A stretch of DNA of 64,000 nt from a virus, in the IMG/VR virus record IMGVR_UViG_3300009788_000090, positions 49,028 to 113,027 of that record; one strand, 5' to 3'. Positions 63,961 through 64,000 of the stretch are shown here, in pieces. The first letter of the stretch is position 1, and each line of letters opens with the position of its first letter. The translations under genes and the position numbers were made by a program. A model generated the notes under the pieces. That model saw nothing but the letters and a program-made list of their open reading frames with translations. It had not been told where the DNA came from and made no database searches.

Positions 63961-64000
63961 TTCATCACTTCCTTATTCTCCAAATAGAATATCCATTAAA

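Noticed and set aside
1-64000. Reassignment of TAG to an amino acid
   Set aside because: Many genes with clear family ends stop at TAG (for example nrdD part 1), so only the radical SAM amber at 5642 is odd.
1-64000. CRISPR array or integrase/attachment site
   Set aside because: The repeated hairpins vary in length and spacing and lack identical repeats with unique spacers; no recombinase gene is seen.

Overview
The window is part of the genome of a large, apparently lytic tailed phage of a low-GC Gram-positive (Bacillota) host. The evidence is tightly overlapping short genes (ATGA and TTGA junctions), strong GGAGGTGA-type ribosome binding sites, sigma-A-like promoters (TTGACA, 17 bp, TATATT), phage tRNAs, its own replication genes and no integrase. 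No structural, packaging or lysis gene is seen, so this is the metabolic, early and accessory part of the genome.

Layout. (1) 1-16058, + strand: one continuous operon for nucleotide metabolism, replication and recombination: anaerobic ribonucleotide reductase (NrdD, NrdG), SSB, PD-(D/E)XK nucleases, a vWA protein, a radical SAM protein, a DnaN-type sliding clamp, a Cas4/RecB-like nuclease, family A DNA polymerase, RecA, a deoxyribonucleotidase, a ParB-like protein and a metallophosphoesterase. It ends at a bidirectional terminator (16179-16205). (2) 16241-23776, - strand: an amidoligase island (ATP-grasp, two glutamine-synthetase-fold amidoligases, class II glutamine amidotransferase, Zn proteins) headed by a Ku homologue, with a promoter at 23.85 kb. 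(3) 23.9-35.5 kb, - strand: many tiny membrane and Zn-ribbon proteins, a tRNA cluster (Met/CAT, Lys/TTT, Arg/ACG, Leu/TAA and one degenerate tRNA-like gene), two KGG-repeat proteins, an SNF2 helicase and a SLOG protein. (4) 35.5-43.6 kb, - strand: short accessory genes separated by about ten copies of a hairpin element with fixed flanks and covarying stems, under three promoters. (5) 43.8-63.0 kb, - strand: more small genes, a radical SAM-like protein, another amidoligase-like protein, CoaD, an SPFH protein, an NAD+ salvage pair (NAMPT plus NMN adenylyltransferase/Nudix), a gamma-glutamylcyclotransferase-like protein, an isochorismatase-like protein with Ser in place of the catalytic Cys, and an RNA-ligase-like protein. 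A sigma-70-like factor lies at the right edge, upstream of a near-consensus promoter.

How it fits together. The + operon makes dNTPs and copies and recombines DNA. Ku, the nucleases and SNF2 may handle ends and remodelling. The NAD+ pair, CoaD and RNA ligase look like counter-defence or metabolic rewiring. The amidoligase set probably makes or attaches a peptide or amide modification. The most notable observations are that NrdD is split into two non-adjacent genes, with the glycyl-radical tail encoded alone 1.3 kb downstream, and that the hairpin family punctuates the 35-42 kb region.
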